Part shown: positions 5,608 through 5,928 of the stretch, in pieces | How the letters are laid out: every line of letters begins with the position of its first letter | Position numbering within the stretch: the first letter of the stretch is position 1 | Assembly (NCBI GenBank): GCA_949127685.1 | Contig: CASBPW010000331.1 | Coordinates: 1-5,928 of the forward strand | Direction of reading: 5' to 3' | Length of the DNA stretch: 5,928 bases | DNA from: Candidatus Sivonenia alaskensis PMM_0068 | GTDB taxonomy: Bacteria; Cyanobacteriota; Cyanobacteriia; Gloeobacterales; PMM-0068 | Made by a program: the position numbers and the translations under genes | Notes under the pieces: generated by a model | Seen by the model: the letters and a program-made list of their open reading frames with translations, nothing else | Told to the model about the DNA's origin: nothing | Database searches by the model: none

Positions 5608-5928
5608 TTAGTAACCAGTTTTAGCAAGATTATCTGTCAAACGGGCCACCTGCCCTATCTGTGCCCGGTCACTATCGCTTGTGGCATAGCCGTCGTACAG
5701 ACGCATCATCCGGTTGAAGGCATCGGTATTCTGACCTTTTTGGGTCTCAAAGCCTCGATAGTAGGGAACCGTATCTTCTCCAAAGTTCTCTAGATACTCT
5801 GCACTGTTAAGATAGGAATCCAGCTCTGCGTCATAGCCATGAGCATTATAGAGTGCCACATGATGAGAAATTTCTTGCTGACTATAAGGAGCACGGCCCA
5901 AAAGTAGCTTGAAATTCAGTTCAATGAA
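5608..5928 (-). CDS. Phycobilisome rod linker, C-terminal part (partial at right edge)
   Basis: The frame is open to the right edge and gives the last 106 residues of a linker polypeptide, beginning FIELNFKLLLGRAP. It covers the second half of a PBS-linker domain: EISHHVALYNAHGYDAELDS, EYLENFGEDTVPYYRGF and RMMRLYDGYATSDSDR. It then ends in a short tail, GQVARLTDNLAKTGY. Canonical CpcC rod linkers continue after the GYATSD region into a CpcD-like domain; this one stops there. It is clearly homologous to both domains of the downstream double linker, and its end resembles domain 2 more than domain 1. The start, the N-terminal half and any further domains lie outside the window, so it could itself be multi-domain. 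The gene precedes the double linker by 128 nt on the same strand. Confidence 0.92.
   Translation of the reverse strand, partial: FIELNFKLLLGRAPYSQQEISHHVALYNAHGYDAELDSYLNSAEYLENFGEDTVPYYRGFETQKGQNTDAFNRMMRLYDGYATSDSDRAQIGQVARLTDNLAKTGY

Noticed and set aside
1..5928. CRISPR array, insertion sequence, tRNA/rRNA gene or HIP1 (GCGATCGC) sites
   Set aside because: I found no spaced short repeats, transposase, terminal inverted repeats, RNA-gene signatures or HIP1 octamers; the only large repeat is the linker duplication.

Overview
The window comes from a cyanobacterium that makes phycobiliproteins. The right-hand 2.6 kb holds phycobilisome linker genes and a bilin-lyase gene. Codon choice and base composition look moderate (a little under 50% GC by eye) and uniform across the window. 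Nothing fixes the genus. Acaryochloris-like cyanobacteria are one candidate, but I cannot show this.

Layout: (1) 1-152 is a left edge with at most the tail of an unidentified plus-strand gene. (2) 180-1665, minus strand: a pirin/quercetinase-type bicupin gene, then a gene for a tandem ABM-domain (dimeric alpha-beta barrel) protein, 88 nt apart and probably co-transcribed. (3) 1666-1860 is a divergent intergenic region with a clean inverted repeat near the pirin gene. (4) 1861-3310, plus strand: a small unrecognised gene followed 34 nt later by an exported protein that looks LolA-like. (5) 3307-5928, minus strand, read from the right edge leftwards: the 3' end of a rod-linker gene, a hairpin, a 530-residue linker with two linker domains, and a CpcF-like bilin lyase gene 16 nt downstream.

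The most unusual object is the double linker. It carries two full PBS-linker domains offset by exactly 276 residues (828 nt), with about 92% DNA identity in the part I counted, and no CpcD-type capping domain. A short motif, [PQ]-[FY]-[LI]-x-M-A-[RN]-x-[IL] followed by a GG, occurs three times: before, between and after the two domains. The CpcF-like gene has no CpcE partner inside the window, lacks a segment I remember from canonical CpcF, and probably starts at a GTG.

The linker and lyase genes plausibly serve one job, phycocyanin-type rod assembly and chromophorylation. The pirin/ABM and small-ORF/LolA-like pairs show no visible link to phycobilisomes. The lyase operon and the LolA-like gene converge with overlapping stop codons and no terminator between them.
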